Source: JBBRYB01 sp038238115 (GTDB taxonomy: Bacteria > Actinomycetota > Actinomycetes > Propionibacteriales > Nocardioidaceae). Taken from it: a stretch of 14,214 nt of DNA. How positions within the stretch are numbered: the stretch's first letter is position 1; each line of letters opens with the position of its first letter. The position numbers and the translations under genes were made by a program. The stretch spans positions 1 to 14,214 of the forward strand of contig JBBRYB010000067.1 in NCBI GenBank assembly GCA_038238115.1, written 5' to 3'. Below the pieces are notes generated by a model. That model searched no databases. It was not told where the DNA came from and saw only the letters and a list, made by a program, of their open reading frames with translations. This document shows, in pieces, positions 1-6,302 of this stretch.

Positions 1-2
1 CC

Positions 3-149
3 TGCGGCAAGACCACCTGGGCCGGCTGCGGCCAGCACGTCGACCAAGTCCTCGCCGGCGTACCTGCCGCCGACCGCTGCCCCGGCCACCCCAAGGCCGA
101 ACGCACCGGACGCGGCTTCCTCGCCAAGCTGTTCAGACGCCGCCGCTGA
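3..149 (+). CDS. small Cys-rich actinobacterial protein, 3' end (partial)
   Basis: The frame is open from the window edge to a TGA at 147-149, giving 48 residues; the start lies to the left. The visible part begins CGKTTWAGCGQHVDQVL, has a third Cys in a RCPGHP motif, and ends in a basic tail (KLFRRRR). This CGKTTWAGCG...CPGHP pattern is one I recognise from short, conserved, uncharacterised actinobacterial proteins. The spaced Cys and His residues suggest a small metal-binding (zinc-ribbon-like) fold, but I know of no assigned function. It is convergent with merR and separated from it by a possible hairpin terminator, so it is probably not part of the mercury operon. The family recognition is from memory; the reading frame and motifs are seen directly. 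Confidence 0.6.
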   Translation, partial: CGKTTWAGCGQHVDQVLAGVPAADRCPGHPKAERTGRGFLAKLFRRRR

Positions 150-207
150 CGCAGCCGGCCGGTACCGCTCCGGAGTCCTGGATGGCCGCGAAGAACGGGA
201 CACGACG

Positions 208-235
208 AGCGGAACCCTCTTGGGTCGGCTCCGCT
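208..235. terminator. possible bidirectional hairpin terminator
   Basis: The sequence AGCGGA (208-213) pairs with TCCGCT (230-235), and inside it ACCC pairs with GGGT around a TCTT loop, with a small bulge on one side. It lies between two convergent genes and overlaps the merR stop codon (234-236). No U-tract follows on either strand, which is common for actinobacterial terminators, so the call rests on position and pairing only. Confidence 0.35.
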
Positions 236-644
236 ACTCGATTGGAGGAGAGGCCGAGAGGATGTGGCAGATGTCAGCGTCGGTGCAGTCGGCGGGATCA
301 AGGCGGAGGCTTCGGTCGATGAGGTTTTCGAGTTCTGTTTCCAGTACGGCGAGGTCCCTGATGCGTCCACGCACGTTGGCGAGCTTGGTGTCGATGAGGC
401 TCGCGACATGAGCGCAGGGCACGTTGCCGTCCTCGCGGAGATCGATGATGCTGCCGATCTCGGCGAGGGTGAGGCCCGCTGCCTGGGCGGTCTGAACGAA
501 GTGCAACCGGGTGAGCGTGGACGTGTCGTAGGTGCGGTAGCCGTTGGCTCCGCGTTCGGGTGCGGGGAGGAGGCCCTTACGCTCGTAGAACCTGATGGTC
601 TGGCTGGGTAGGCCAGCCGCGTCGGCGAGCTCTCCGATCAACAT
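234..644 (-). CDS. merR: MerR-family metal-responsive regulator
   Basis: This 136-residue protein is a MerR-family activator/repressor that would sense mercury and control the divergent mer operon. Residues 1-70 form the winged helix-turn-helix, with the family signature QTIRFYERKGLL at 15-26 and NGYRTYD at 34-40. A dimerisation helix follows (about 78-110). Candidate metal ligands are Cys77 (in NVPCAHV), Cys120 and Cys126. Classical MerR uses three cysteines split across the dimer, and the 43/6 spacing here differs from the 35/9 of the Tn501 protein. The start is the ATG at 644. A GGAGAG directly abuts it, and a TAGGGT -10 box lies only 7 nt upstream, so the mRNA is probably leaderless. The mercury assignment is inferred from the adjacent merB and operator; from the protein alone it could be another soft-metal sensor. 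Confidence 0.85.
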   Translation of the reverse strand: MLIGELADAAGLPSQTIRFYERKGLLPAPERGANGYRTYDTSTLTRLHFVQTAQAAGLTLAEIGSIIDLREDGNVPCAHVASLIDTKLANVRGRIRDLAVLETELENLIDRSLRLDPADCTDADICHILSASPPIE

Positions 645-650
645 CTCTCC

Positions 651-692
651 ACCCTAGCCCTTGACCTTGCACCATGGATCAAGGTTTACGGT
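651..692. promoter_or_regulatory. divergent mer promoters with MerR operator
   Basis: A dyad ACCTTG (664-669) / CAAGGT (680-685) with a 10-bp gap is centred on CCATGG. The plus-strand promoter has TTGACC (661-666) and TACGGT (687-692) with a 20-bp spacer. That over-long spacer, carrying the dyad, is the hallmark of MerR-activated promoters. In the merR direction TTGATC (677-682) and TAGGGT (651-656) are also 20 bp apart. Transcription would begin about 7 nt beyond each -10, on the ATGs at 700 and 644, predicting leaderless mRNAs both ways. Confidence 0.7.
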
Positions 693-699
693 CGCTGGC

Positions 700-1014
700 A
701 TGGACATCACGTTGCTGTACATCGACGACTGCCCGAACTGGAAGATCGCCGACGAGCGTCTCGCCGTCATCGCGGCAGAACGCGCCGACCTGACGGTGTC
801 GCGACACCTGGTCGACACGGTGGAGGAGGCGGAGCGGGTGGGCTTCCACGGGTCGCCGAGCATCCAGGTCGATGGCGTCGACGTCTTCGCCGACCCGGAC
901 GCCGGGGTCGGGTTGTCGTGCCGGGTCTACCGCACGCCCGAGGGCCCGGCGGGAGCGCCCAGCGTGGAACAGCTCCGCGCAGCGCTCACCGTGGGAAACG
1001 GGACCGTCCGATGA
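700..1014 (+). CDS. thioredoxin-fold protein, first gene of mer operon
   Basis: The protein has 104 residues from the ATG at 700; a TTG 39 nt further up is in frame, but it overlaps the -35 box. It opens with a beta strand and DDCPNW (residues 9-14), where thioredoxins carry CxxC. Only the first Cys (Cys11) is kept, followed by Pro-Asn-Trp. A GSPSIQVDG motif (51-59) supplies the cis-Pro loop, and a second cysteine is Cys74 in GLSCRVY. Small thioredoxin-like proteins of this type occur beside mercury genes in actinobacteria (from memory). Being monothiol at the active site, it is more likely to bind or hand over Hg(II) or to be glutaredoxin-like than to act as a dithiol reductase. Its TGA overlaps the next ATG as ATGA, so the two genes should be translationally coupled. 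Confidence 0.7.
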   Translation: MDITLLYIDDCPNWKIADERLAVIAAERADLTVSRHLVDTVEEAERVGFHGSPSIQVDGVDVFADPDAGVGLSCRVYRTPEGPAGAPSVEQLRAALTVGNGTVR

Positions 1015-2363
1015 CGCGCAGCTACGACCTGATCGTGATCGGTGCCGGCATGGCCGGTGTCTCGGCGGCCAACAAGTGCGCGGCGCAGGGCTGGAACGTC
1101 GCGATCGTCGACGCGCTGCCCTACGGCGGCACCTGCGCGCTGCGTGGGTGCGACCCGAAGAAGATCCTTCGCCGCGGTGCCGAGATCATCGACAGCGCCC
1201 GACTGATGCGCGGCAAGGGCATTGATGATGCCGACCTGTCGATCAACTGGGCCGACCTGATGAAACACAAGCACGGCTTCACCGACCCTGTCCCGCAGAA
1301 CATGGAGGGCAGCCTTTCCGGCAACGGCATCGACACCCTGCACGGGGCAGCGCGGTTCACGGCCAAGAACGCCCTCGAGATCGGCGGCAACCCATATGAG
1401 GCGAGGCATTTCCTGATCGCCACCGGGGCACGCCCCCGCCCGCTGGACTTTCCCGGCCACGAGCACCTGGTCGACAGCACCGACTTCCTGGACCTGGAGG
1501 TGCTCCCGGCGCGGATCTTGTTCGTCGGTGGTGGCTTCATCTCGTTCGAGTTCGCCCACATTTCGGCGCGTGCCGGCAGCGCCCCGGTCATCCTCGACCG
1601 CGGACCCCGTCCCCTCAAGGGATTCGACCCCGACCTCGTCGAGCTCCTGATCAACCGAGGCTTTGAAGCCGGGATCGAACTGCGGCGCTCCACGACGGTC
1701 ATCGCGATCGAGAAGTCCGAGAGCGCCTACCAGGTCAGCGTCGAACGATGCGGCCAACCCGAGACCATGGAGTTCGACCTCGTCGTGCACGGGGCCGGCC
1801 GAACACCCGAGCTCGCCTGCCTCGACCTCGACGCTGCTGGGGTCGAGTGGGACGAGCACGGAATACACGTCGCCGCTCACCTGCAGAGCACCACGAACCC
1901 CGCGGTCTACGCCGCCGGCGACTCAGCCAACACCCCCGGGATGCCGCTGACCCCGGTCGCGGTCCTCGAGGGCAAGGTCGCCGCGTCCAACATGCTCAAA
2001 GCCACGACGACCGTCCCGGACTACGCCGGTGTCCCGACCGCGGTGTTCACCATTCCCGAGCTCGCCCGAGTGGGGATGCTCGAACAGGAGGCCAAGGACC
2101 AGGGCATCGACGTCGATGTCCGCTACAGCGACACCAGTGGCTGGTACTCCAACTACCGGATCGGTGAGACCACCGCCGCCGCCAAGATCCTCATCGACCG
2201 AGGCAGGGACCGGATCGTCGGCGCGCACCTGTTGGGCCCCGAGCACGGCGAACTGATCAACTTCCTCGCCCTCGCCATCAAGCTCGACCTGACCACCCGA
2301 CAGCTGAAGTCCATGACCGCCACCTACCCCACGGTCGGGTCAGACCTCGGCTCCATGCTCTGA
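1011..2363 (+). CDS. MerA-like NAD(P)H/FAD disulfide oxidoreductase lacking the C-terminal Cys pair
   Basis: This 450-residue flavoprotein belongs to the pyridine nucleotide-disulfide oxidoreductase family. It has an FAD-binding GAGMAG (11-16), redox-active cysteines in GGTCALRGCDPKK (Cys42 and Cys47), an NAD(P)H-binding GGGFIS, the second FAD motif AAGD, and a C-terminal dimerisation domain. Its place between merR and merB suggests a mercuric reductase. However, there is no N-terminal NmerA domain, and the C-terminus ends TYPTVGSDLGSML without the vicinal Cys pair that delivers Hg(II) in canonical MerA. The glutathione-reductase His-Pro motif is Tyr-Pro here; MerA also has Tyr at that place. 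CALRGCDPKK variants are also annotated as glutathione- or dihydrolipoamide-reductase-like. The ATG at 1011 overlaps the previous stop; an upstream GTG in frame (918) would add low-complexity sequence inside the previous gene. FAD reductase confidence is high; Hg(II) as substrate is uncertain. Confidence 0.85.
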   Translation: MTRSYDLIVIGAGMAGVSAANKCAAQGWNVAIVDALPYGGTCALRGCDPKKILRRGAEIIDSARLMRGKGIDDADLSINWADLMKHKHGFTDPVPQNMEGSLSGNGIDTLHGAARFTAKNALEIGGNPYEARHFLIATGARPRPLDFPGHEHLVDSTDFLDLEVLPARILFVGGGFISFEFAHISARAGSAPVILDRGPRPLKGFDPDLVELLINRGFEAGIELRRSTTVIAIEKSESAYQVSVERCGQPETMEFDLVVHGAGRTPELACLDLDAAGVEWDEHGIHVAAHLQSTTNPAVYAAGDSANTPGMPLTPVAVLEGKVAASNMLKATTTVPDYAGVPTAVFTIPELARVGMLEQEAKDQGIDVDVRYSDTSGWYSNYRIGETTAAAKILIDRGRDRIVGAHLLGPEHGELINFLALAIKLDLTTRQLKSMTATYPTVGSDLGSML

Positions 2364-2429
2364 CCCCCCACCCATGTGGCGAGGTCCAGTGGCTCGACAG
2401 GCCGGCCGCAACACGACGAACGGAGTTAA

Positions 2430-3101
2430 GTGAACTTACCAGCGAAGACCCTCATGGAGGCCGCCGGGTTACCGGCGAACAAGCTGCTGACCCAGCGCAG
2501 CTCGCTTCCCGAGGCGTTGCAGCTGCTGCACCAGCGGACGCTGCTCGCCCTGGGGCACACCGGGAAGCCGCCGACACGCGATCAGCTCGAGACCTGGGCC
2601 CCGGAACTCCACATCGACCTCGATGCGTCTCTGCGCCATCTCACAGAGGCAGACCTGGTGTTCCTCGACCCCGCCGGTCAAGAGATCACCGGAGGCGTCC
2701 CGTTCGCGCCCGGACCAACAGAGCATCAGGTCCGCATCGTCGACGGCCCGAGCGTCTGCGCGAACTGTGCCATCGACGCCCTGGGCATCGCGGCCATGCT
2801 CGGCCGCGATGTCGACGTCCAGTCCCTGGACCCGTTCACCGGTCAGGAGGTCACCGCGAGCAGCCGCGCCGGGCACTGGACCTGGCAGCCGGTTGACGCA
2901 GTTGCGTTCGTCGGCTCCTCGGGTCAAGGACGCCTCACCGACACCTGCTGTCCGGTGATCAACTTCTTCATCACCATCGACCATGCCCGCAGCTACCAGC
3001 GCACGTACGCCCTGGACGGTGTTGTCCTCGCCTTCTCGGACGCGGTGGAAGCCGCAACGTTGGTCTTCAGCGAGCTCCCCAACGCACGGGAAAGAGCCTG
3101 A
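2430..3101 (+). CDS. merB: alkylmercury (organomercurial) lyase
   Basis: MerB cleaves the carbon-mercury bond of organomercurials by protonolysis, releasing Hg(II). The 223-residue protein (classic MerB about 212) has an N-terminal winged-helix-like region (about 25-85) and the catalytic signature C-x-x-D, with Cys113 and Asp116 in CANCAIDALG. The second catalytic cysteine is in TCCPVINFF (Cys174, with Cys173 beside it), matching the Cys-Pro-x-x-Asn pattern of the family. The Cys-Asp-Cys triad corresponds to C96/D99/C159 of the R831b enzyme. Extra cysteines at 110 and 173 are unusual and could bind product. The start is GTG at 2430 with CGGAG 4 nt upstream. The stop overlaps the next ATG (TGATG), linking it to the membrane protein that follows. 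This gene is the strongest evidence that the cluster handles mercury. Confidence 0.92.
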   Translation: MNLPAKTLMEAAGLPANKLLTQRSSLPEALQLLHQRTLLALGHTGKPPTRDQLETWAPELHIDLDASLRHLTEADLVFLDPAGQEITGGVPFAPGPTEHQVRIVDGPSVCANCAIDALGIAAMLGRDVDVQSLDPFTGQEVTASSRAGHWTWQPVDAVAFVGSSGQGRLTDTCCPVINFFITIDHARSYQRTYALDGVVLAFSDAVEAATLVFSELPNARERA

Positions 3102-3436
3102 TGACCCAGCCCTCACCCAACGACCAGCAGCACCCAACGCCGTACCCGCTCGACGACACAGGCACGTCCCAGAACCAGGAAGCACGGCGAGGACCGTCCG
3201 GCTGGTGGATCGGGCTCCTGGCCCTGCTGCCCATCGCCTGTTGCGGTCTGCCTCTGCTGCTCGCGGCCGGCGTGACCGCCGGAAGCGGCGCCGTCCTCGG
3301 TGGGGTCGCCGGAGCCGTCCTGATGCTCCTCGGCGCTACCGTTCTCGGCGTCTGGGGAATGCGGCGCCGCGCGCACAGCACCCGCCCCGCCGACACCTCC
3401 CCGGCCACCACAGCGGCCCGCGACCGATGCTGCTGA
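3101..3436 (+). CDS. MerT/MerF-like small membrane protein with Cys pairs
   Basis: The protein has 111 residues. A hydrophilic N-terminus (1-33) is followed by two predicted membrane helices (about 36-57 and 60-86) and a basic RRR stop-transfer at 88-90. The first helix carries a vicinal Cys pair (Cys47-Cys48, in PIACCGLP), the arrangement by which MerT and MerF capture Hg(II) in the membrane. A second vicinal pair forms the extreme C-terminus (Cys110-Cys111), where a cytosolic-facing pair in Mer transporters relays the ion to MerA. I recognise topology and Cys placement, not clear sequence identity, so the name is by analogy. It is coupled to merB by a TGATG overlap. Confidence 0.65.
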   Translation: MTQPSPNDQQHPTPYPLDDTGTSQNQEARRGPSGWWIGLLALLPIACCGLPLLLAAGVTAGSGAVLGGVAGAVLMLLGATVLGVWGMRRRAHSTRPADTSPATTAARDRCC

Positions 3437-3511
3437 TGCCACCTTGTCCACCGAGCCTCAACGTCCTCGGGTCTCCCCGGCACCCGCGGCGTAGGTGACC
3501 CCGCCCGAGAC

Positions 3512-4147
3512 TTGATTCGACCTCGACGCAGGAGCAGCAAACTACGACCACCACCTCACCGTCCACCCCCTCCCCGCCGGCCACCGGTCCGGGGCCTGAA
3601 CGACCGGTCACGGCGACGCCGGTTGGGCGTCGTGGGTGCCGTCGTCGTCACCCTGCTGATGCTGTCGGTCGCCTACACCGCGTTCAGCTCCCAGCCCAGC
3701 CCCGCTCCTGGCGCCGAGTCCTCGGTCGCAGGCTCCGCCAGCACAGCAGCGACCGCATTCACCGCCAGCACGATGTCCGGTGACCAGGTCGCCGTACCCG
3801 GTGGCAAGCCCAGCGTGGTCTTCTTCTTCTCCGCTACTTGTGGGTCCTGCGGACCTGGCGCTCGTGCCCTGGCCGAGGCCAAGGCCAGCACCCCCGACGC
3901 CAACTATGTCGCCGTCGACATCGACCCCGGCGAGTCCGTCGACGTCGTGCGTCAGTTCCTCACGGCCAACGACGCCAGCACCTTGGCCTACGCCCGTGAC
4001 ACCGACGCAGCACTGACCCGGGCCTACGAGCTCACCCAGTTGTCCACCGCGGTGGTGCTGGATGCCTCCGGGACCGAGGTCTACCGAGGTGTGGACCCCA
4101 CCGCCTCCAAGCTCCGCTCTGCCCTGATCGAGGCCGGTGCCGCGTGA
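3512..4147 (+). CDS. membrane-anchored TlpA/thioredoxin-like protein
   Basis: The protein has 211 residues from the TTG at 3512, the only start that keeps the basic segment ahead of the membrane helix; alternatives are TTG 3623, GTG 3632 and ATG 3659. A Pro/Arg-rich N-terminus (1-37) is followed by a signal anchor (38-58), an Ala/Ser-rich linker and an extracytoplasmic thioredoxin domain (about 88-211). The active site is ATCGSCG (Cys110, Cys113). The usual cis-Pro loop (GxPTTVVID) reads LSTAVVLD, so the conserved proline is missing. It overlaps the following CcdA-type gene by GTGA. CcdA proteins pass electrons from cytosolic thioredoxin to exactly such anchored thioredoxins, so the two probably form one relay. 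There is no clear ribosome-binding site, so the start is uncertain; the fold is clear. Confidence 0.8.
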   Translation: MIRPRRRSSKLRPPPHRPPPPRRPPVRGLNDRSRRRRLGVVGAVVVTLLMLSVAYTAFSSQPSPAPGAESSVAGSASTAATAFTASTMSGDQVAVPGGKPSVVFFFSATCGSCGPGARALAEAKASTPDANYVAVDIDPGESVDVVRQFLTANDASTLAYARDTDAALTRAYELTQLSTAVVLDASGTEVYRGVDPTASKLRSALIEAGAA

Positions 4148-5027
4148 CCGGGCTTCTGGCGCTCGCGTTCGGGGCCGGGCTGCTCGCGCCCGTCAACCCC
4201 TGCGGCTTCGGCCTGCTCCCAGCGGTCCTGACCGCCACCTCCGGCGGCATTGGCAGCACCGACAACCCCGGGGTCACCCCGGGTCCAGTGGCGCCGGGTT
4301 GCGCTCCGGGCTCGCGCTGGCCCTGGGATTCACCGCAACCTTCACGATCATCGGGCTGCTGCTCACCGTCGGTGTCCGCTCCGTCATCATCCTCGTCCCC
4401 TGGGTCGCCGCAGCACTCGGCGCCGTCCTCGCCCTCGCCGGTCTCGCGATGCTCGCCGGCTGGCACCCAGCGCTCCGGCTTCCCGGGCGCCAACCGGACC
4501 CCACCAACATCACCGGCACCCGGCGGCTGGTGGCCTTCGGCTCCGGCTACGCCATCGCCTCGGCATCCTGCACCCTGGCGGTCCTCCTCGCCGTGGTCAC
4601 CCAAGCCGCAGCGACCACCTGGATCGGTGTGCTCGCCGTGTTCACCGCCTACGCTGCCGGATCCGCCCTGCTGCTGGTCAGCCTCGCCCTGCTCGCCACT
4701 GGAGCCGCCAGCGCCCTGGCACGCAGCCTGCGCACTGTCGCGCCGTACGCCTCCCGCATCGCCGGCGGGTTGCTCGCGGGCAGCGGCTTCTATCTCCTCT
4801 ACTACTGGTTCCCTCCGCTGCTCGGCGCAGCACGTCCCTCCGACGGTGGCGTCTCCGCGCTGTCCGCGCAGGTCTCGACCTGGTTGAGCACCCACCAGCC
4901 CGCCGTCGTTCTCGTCGCTGGTCTCCTCGTCGCCGCCACAGCGGCCATCACGCTTCTCGCATCACGCACCCGGGCTCCCAGCACGCCGCGATCTCCCACC
5001 ATGTCCGACAGTAAACGGCCTCGATGA
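4144..5027 (+). pseudogene. CcdA/DsbD-type thiol transporter, frameshifted
   Basis: The N-terminal part reads from GTG 4144 (MTGLLALAFGAGLLAPVNPC then GFGLLPA). The remaining membrane helices (SGLALALGFTATFTIIGLLL onward, to the TGA at 5027) are one frame back, so one base appears to be missing near 4270-4300. Both hallmark transmembrane cysteines are present: Cys20 in NPCGFGLLP and the one in IASASCTLAV. Read through the shift it is a roughly 290-residue, six-helix CcdA-like protein that would move reducing equivalents across the membrane to the thioredoxin encoded just upstream (GTGA overlap). The break could be a real inactivation, a homopolymer sequencing error (CCCCGGGG and CCCCGGG runs are nearby), or less likely programmed -1 slippage at CCCGGGT (4278-4284), which is in the right phase and leaves a sensible loop. 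Confidence 0.75.
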
Positions 5028-5115
5028 AGCAGTTCAAACGTCCCCGACCAGAAACAGAGCAACGACCCAGCGCTTGTCCGTTTGTGCTCAACCGACAGGT
5101 GAAGGAAACGGCATC

Positions 5116-5574
5116 GTGAACCCACCAACTCGGGGCAACCCGACTGCACCCCCTGCGGCGCACATCCCCCTGTGGCAACGGTCGCTACCCCGCACCGGCG
5201 CCGTAGCAGCAGCCTTCACGACACTGTGCTGTCTGGGATTCACGGCCACGCTCTCGCTCGCCTCCGCGGTGGGTGCGACATTTCTGACCAGGGACGCGAC
5301 CCTCAAGCCCCTCCTCGTCGCCACCATCATCCTCACCTTGGTGGGCAGTGCGCTCACCTACCGACGCCACCGCAATCCCCTGCCTCTGATCCTGACCGCA
5401 CTCGCCGGAGCCTGGGTCTTCCTCTTCATCTTCACCATCGGCGGCGCGCCCCGCCCAGTTGTGCGGGCCGGACTCGCGGTCTTTCTCGGTGTCCAGGTTT
5501 GGGACCTGATCCTGATTCGGCGCTGCCGGACCGCACGACGACCCGAATCCGGAGAGACTGCAGTCCCCATGTGA
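5116..5574 (+). CDS. MerC-like four-helix membrane protein
   Basis: The protein has 152 residues from the GTG at 5116, supported by GAAGGA about 9 nt upstream. Four hydrophobic segments are visible (about 28-53, 66-82, 89-108, 115-134). A vicinal Cys pair lies in the first helix (Cys38-Cys39, in TTLCCLGF), and a late Cys137 follows the last. Size, four-helix topology and the helix-1 Cys pair resemble the MerC inner-membrane mercury transporter; sequence similarity beyond that is not obvious to me. It lies 88 bp after the CcdA-type gene, probably at the end of the same operon. With the two-helix protein at 3101-3436 the cluster would hold two Cys-pair membrane proteins for Hg(II) entry. A generic small-thiol membrane protein is the alternative. 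Confidence 0.6.
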   Translation: MNPPTRGNPTAPPAAHIPLWQRSLPRTGAVAAAFTTLCCLGFTATLSLASAVGATFLTRDATLKPLLVATIILTLVGSALTYRRHRNPLPLILTALAGAWVFLFIFTIGGAPRPVVRAGLAVFLGVQVWDLILIRRCRTARRPESGETAVPM

Positions 5575-5896
5575 GCACTACTGTTCGTTCGTCCTCGGTC
5601 CTCACGCGCATGCGCCCGACTGGAGCGAAATCTGCGAGCGCGCACACTAACGACCGGGACCAGAGGGACACCTTTTCGGCGGCACCGGTCTTTGGTGCAC
5701 CGAGCGAACCTCCGCCTTGCCAAAGACCTACCCCTCCAGTTCCCTCCGTGGTGTGCGAACCGTGACCCGCCTCCCGACACGGGCTCGCCCGCTCGGAGAG
5801 CGCGCTACACGGTCGGGCTCACGGGCCGTCGAATTGGCGGCGCAAAGGAATCGCCCTGACGCGTAACGTTTACAGATGCCGCCAATCCCAGAGACC
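5575..5896. other. gene-free stretch after the mer operon
   Basis: I see no convincing coding frame, RNA gene or promoter in these 322 bases. Frames crossing it on both strands are Arg/Pro-rich with no family resemblance. It separates the mercury genes from the left attachment repeat and may contain the true left junction of older insertions. Confidence 0.4.
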
Positions 5897-6036
5897 GACC
5901 TCTGGGTCAATGGCAAAGAGGTCGCCTGAGGCTCCGTTCCGCCCATCTTCGCCAGGCTTCGCCGAAGCTCGCGGCAGGGCTCTCCGAGCTCAGGCATCCC
6001 CGCCGTGTCCGCGGACATCCTGCTGACATCAAACAG

Positions 6037-6074
6037 CAGAGCCGGGTTCGTGGTGACCCACGAACCCGGCTCTG
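6037..6074. terminator. perfect 17-bp hairpin beside the tRNA 3' end
   Basis: CAGAGCCGGGTTCGTGG (6037-6053) pairs perfectly with 6058-6074 around a TGAC loop. On the minus strand it lies about 17 nt downstream of the tRNA-like 3' end, the normal place for a tRNA-gene terminator. On the plus strand a T-rich tract (TTTCTTTT) follows about 8 nt later, so it could also stop rightward transcripts before the integrase. The right-hand copy (13998-14034) retains only the outer 7 bp. Confidence 0.7.
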
Positions 6075-6090
6075 ACCTGCACTTTCTTTT

Positions 6091-6129
6091 GTAGCGGGGG
6101 CAGGATTTGAACCTGCGACCTCTGGGTTA
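6091..6129 (-). other. attachment core: tRNA 3' fragment (probably initiator tRNA-fMet)
   Basis: Read on the minus strand this is TAACCCAGAGGTCG, then the T-arm GCAGGTTCAAATCCTGC, then acceptor CCCCGCT and A: the 3' half of a tRNA from the anticodon loop to the discriminator base. TAACCCAGAGGTCGCAGG matches actinobacterial initiator tRNA-fMet as I remember it. The 5' half does not continue on the right: the flanking bases break the anticodon stem. It is therefore a displaced 3' end at an integration junction, not a working tRNA gene. The copy at 14051-14089 is identical at 37 of 39 positions. Confidence 0.7.
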
Positions 6130-6302
6130 TTAGTGAAACCATCGCCTTCCTCTCAACGCTATGCGACACGCTTGAGTGTGAGGCAATGTGAGGTATCATC
6201 CCAGGTCAGAGCCATTTTTGAGTTTTCGCGGACCTTCGTCACTCTTCGCCGAGTTCCGGCAAGGTTTGCTGACATCTCGCTGACATCGGAAGGAGTGCGG
6301 TC

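Larger units (their letters stand above)
5897..6130 (+). repeat. left copy of long att-flanking direct repeat
   Basis: This segment matches 13861-14090 in order and spacing. Both begin GACCTCTGGGTCA, followed about 7-10 bases later by AGAGGTCG. Both then carry clustered TTCG motifs, a TGCTGACAT motif, a hairpin beginning CAGAGCCGGGT, and a near-identical 39-bp tRNA-derived core, ending CTCTGGGTTA. The lengths are 234 and 230 bp. The opening GACCTCTGGGTCA itself resembles the end of the core (GACCTCTGGGTTA), so each copy holds a second, partial core-like site. The arrangement fits tandem integration at one tRNA 3' end. Confidence 0.75.
5947..6287 (+). repeat. paired, helically phased short repeats flanking the core (candidate integrase arm sites)
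   Basis: Left of the core, CTTCGCC occurs at 5947 and 5957, and GACATC at 6014 and 6025. Right of the core, CTTCGTC/CTTCGCC occurs at 6234 and 6244, and GACATC at 6271 and 6282. The pairs are 10, 11, 10 and 11 bp apart, in the same order and orientation on both sides. This is what paired arm-type binding sites of a tyrosine integrase look like. The last pair ends 15 bp before the integrase start, so binding could also repress its promoter. Functional meaning is inferred. Confidence 0.45.

Noticed and set aside
927..1880. long minus-strand frame opposite the flavoprotein gene
   Set aside because: It has no recognisable domain and overlaps a gene with complete family motifs.
5358..6018. minus-strand frames after the MerC-like gene
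   Set aside because: They are Arg-rich and low complexity, without a ribosome-binding site, and partly inside the att repeat.
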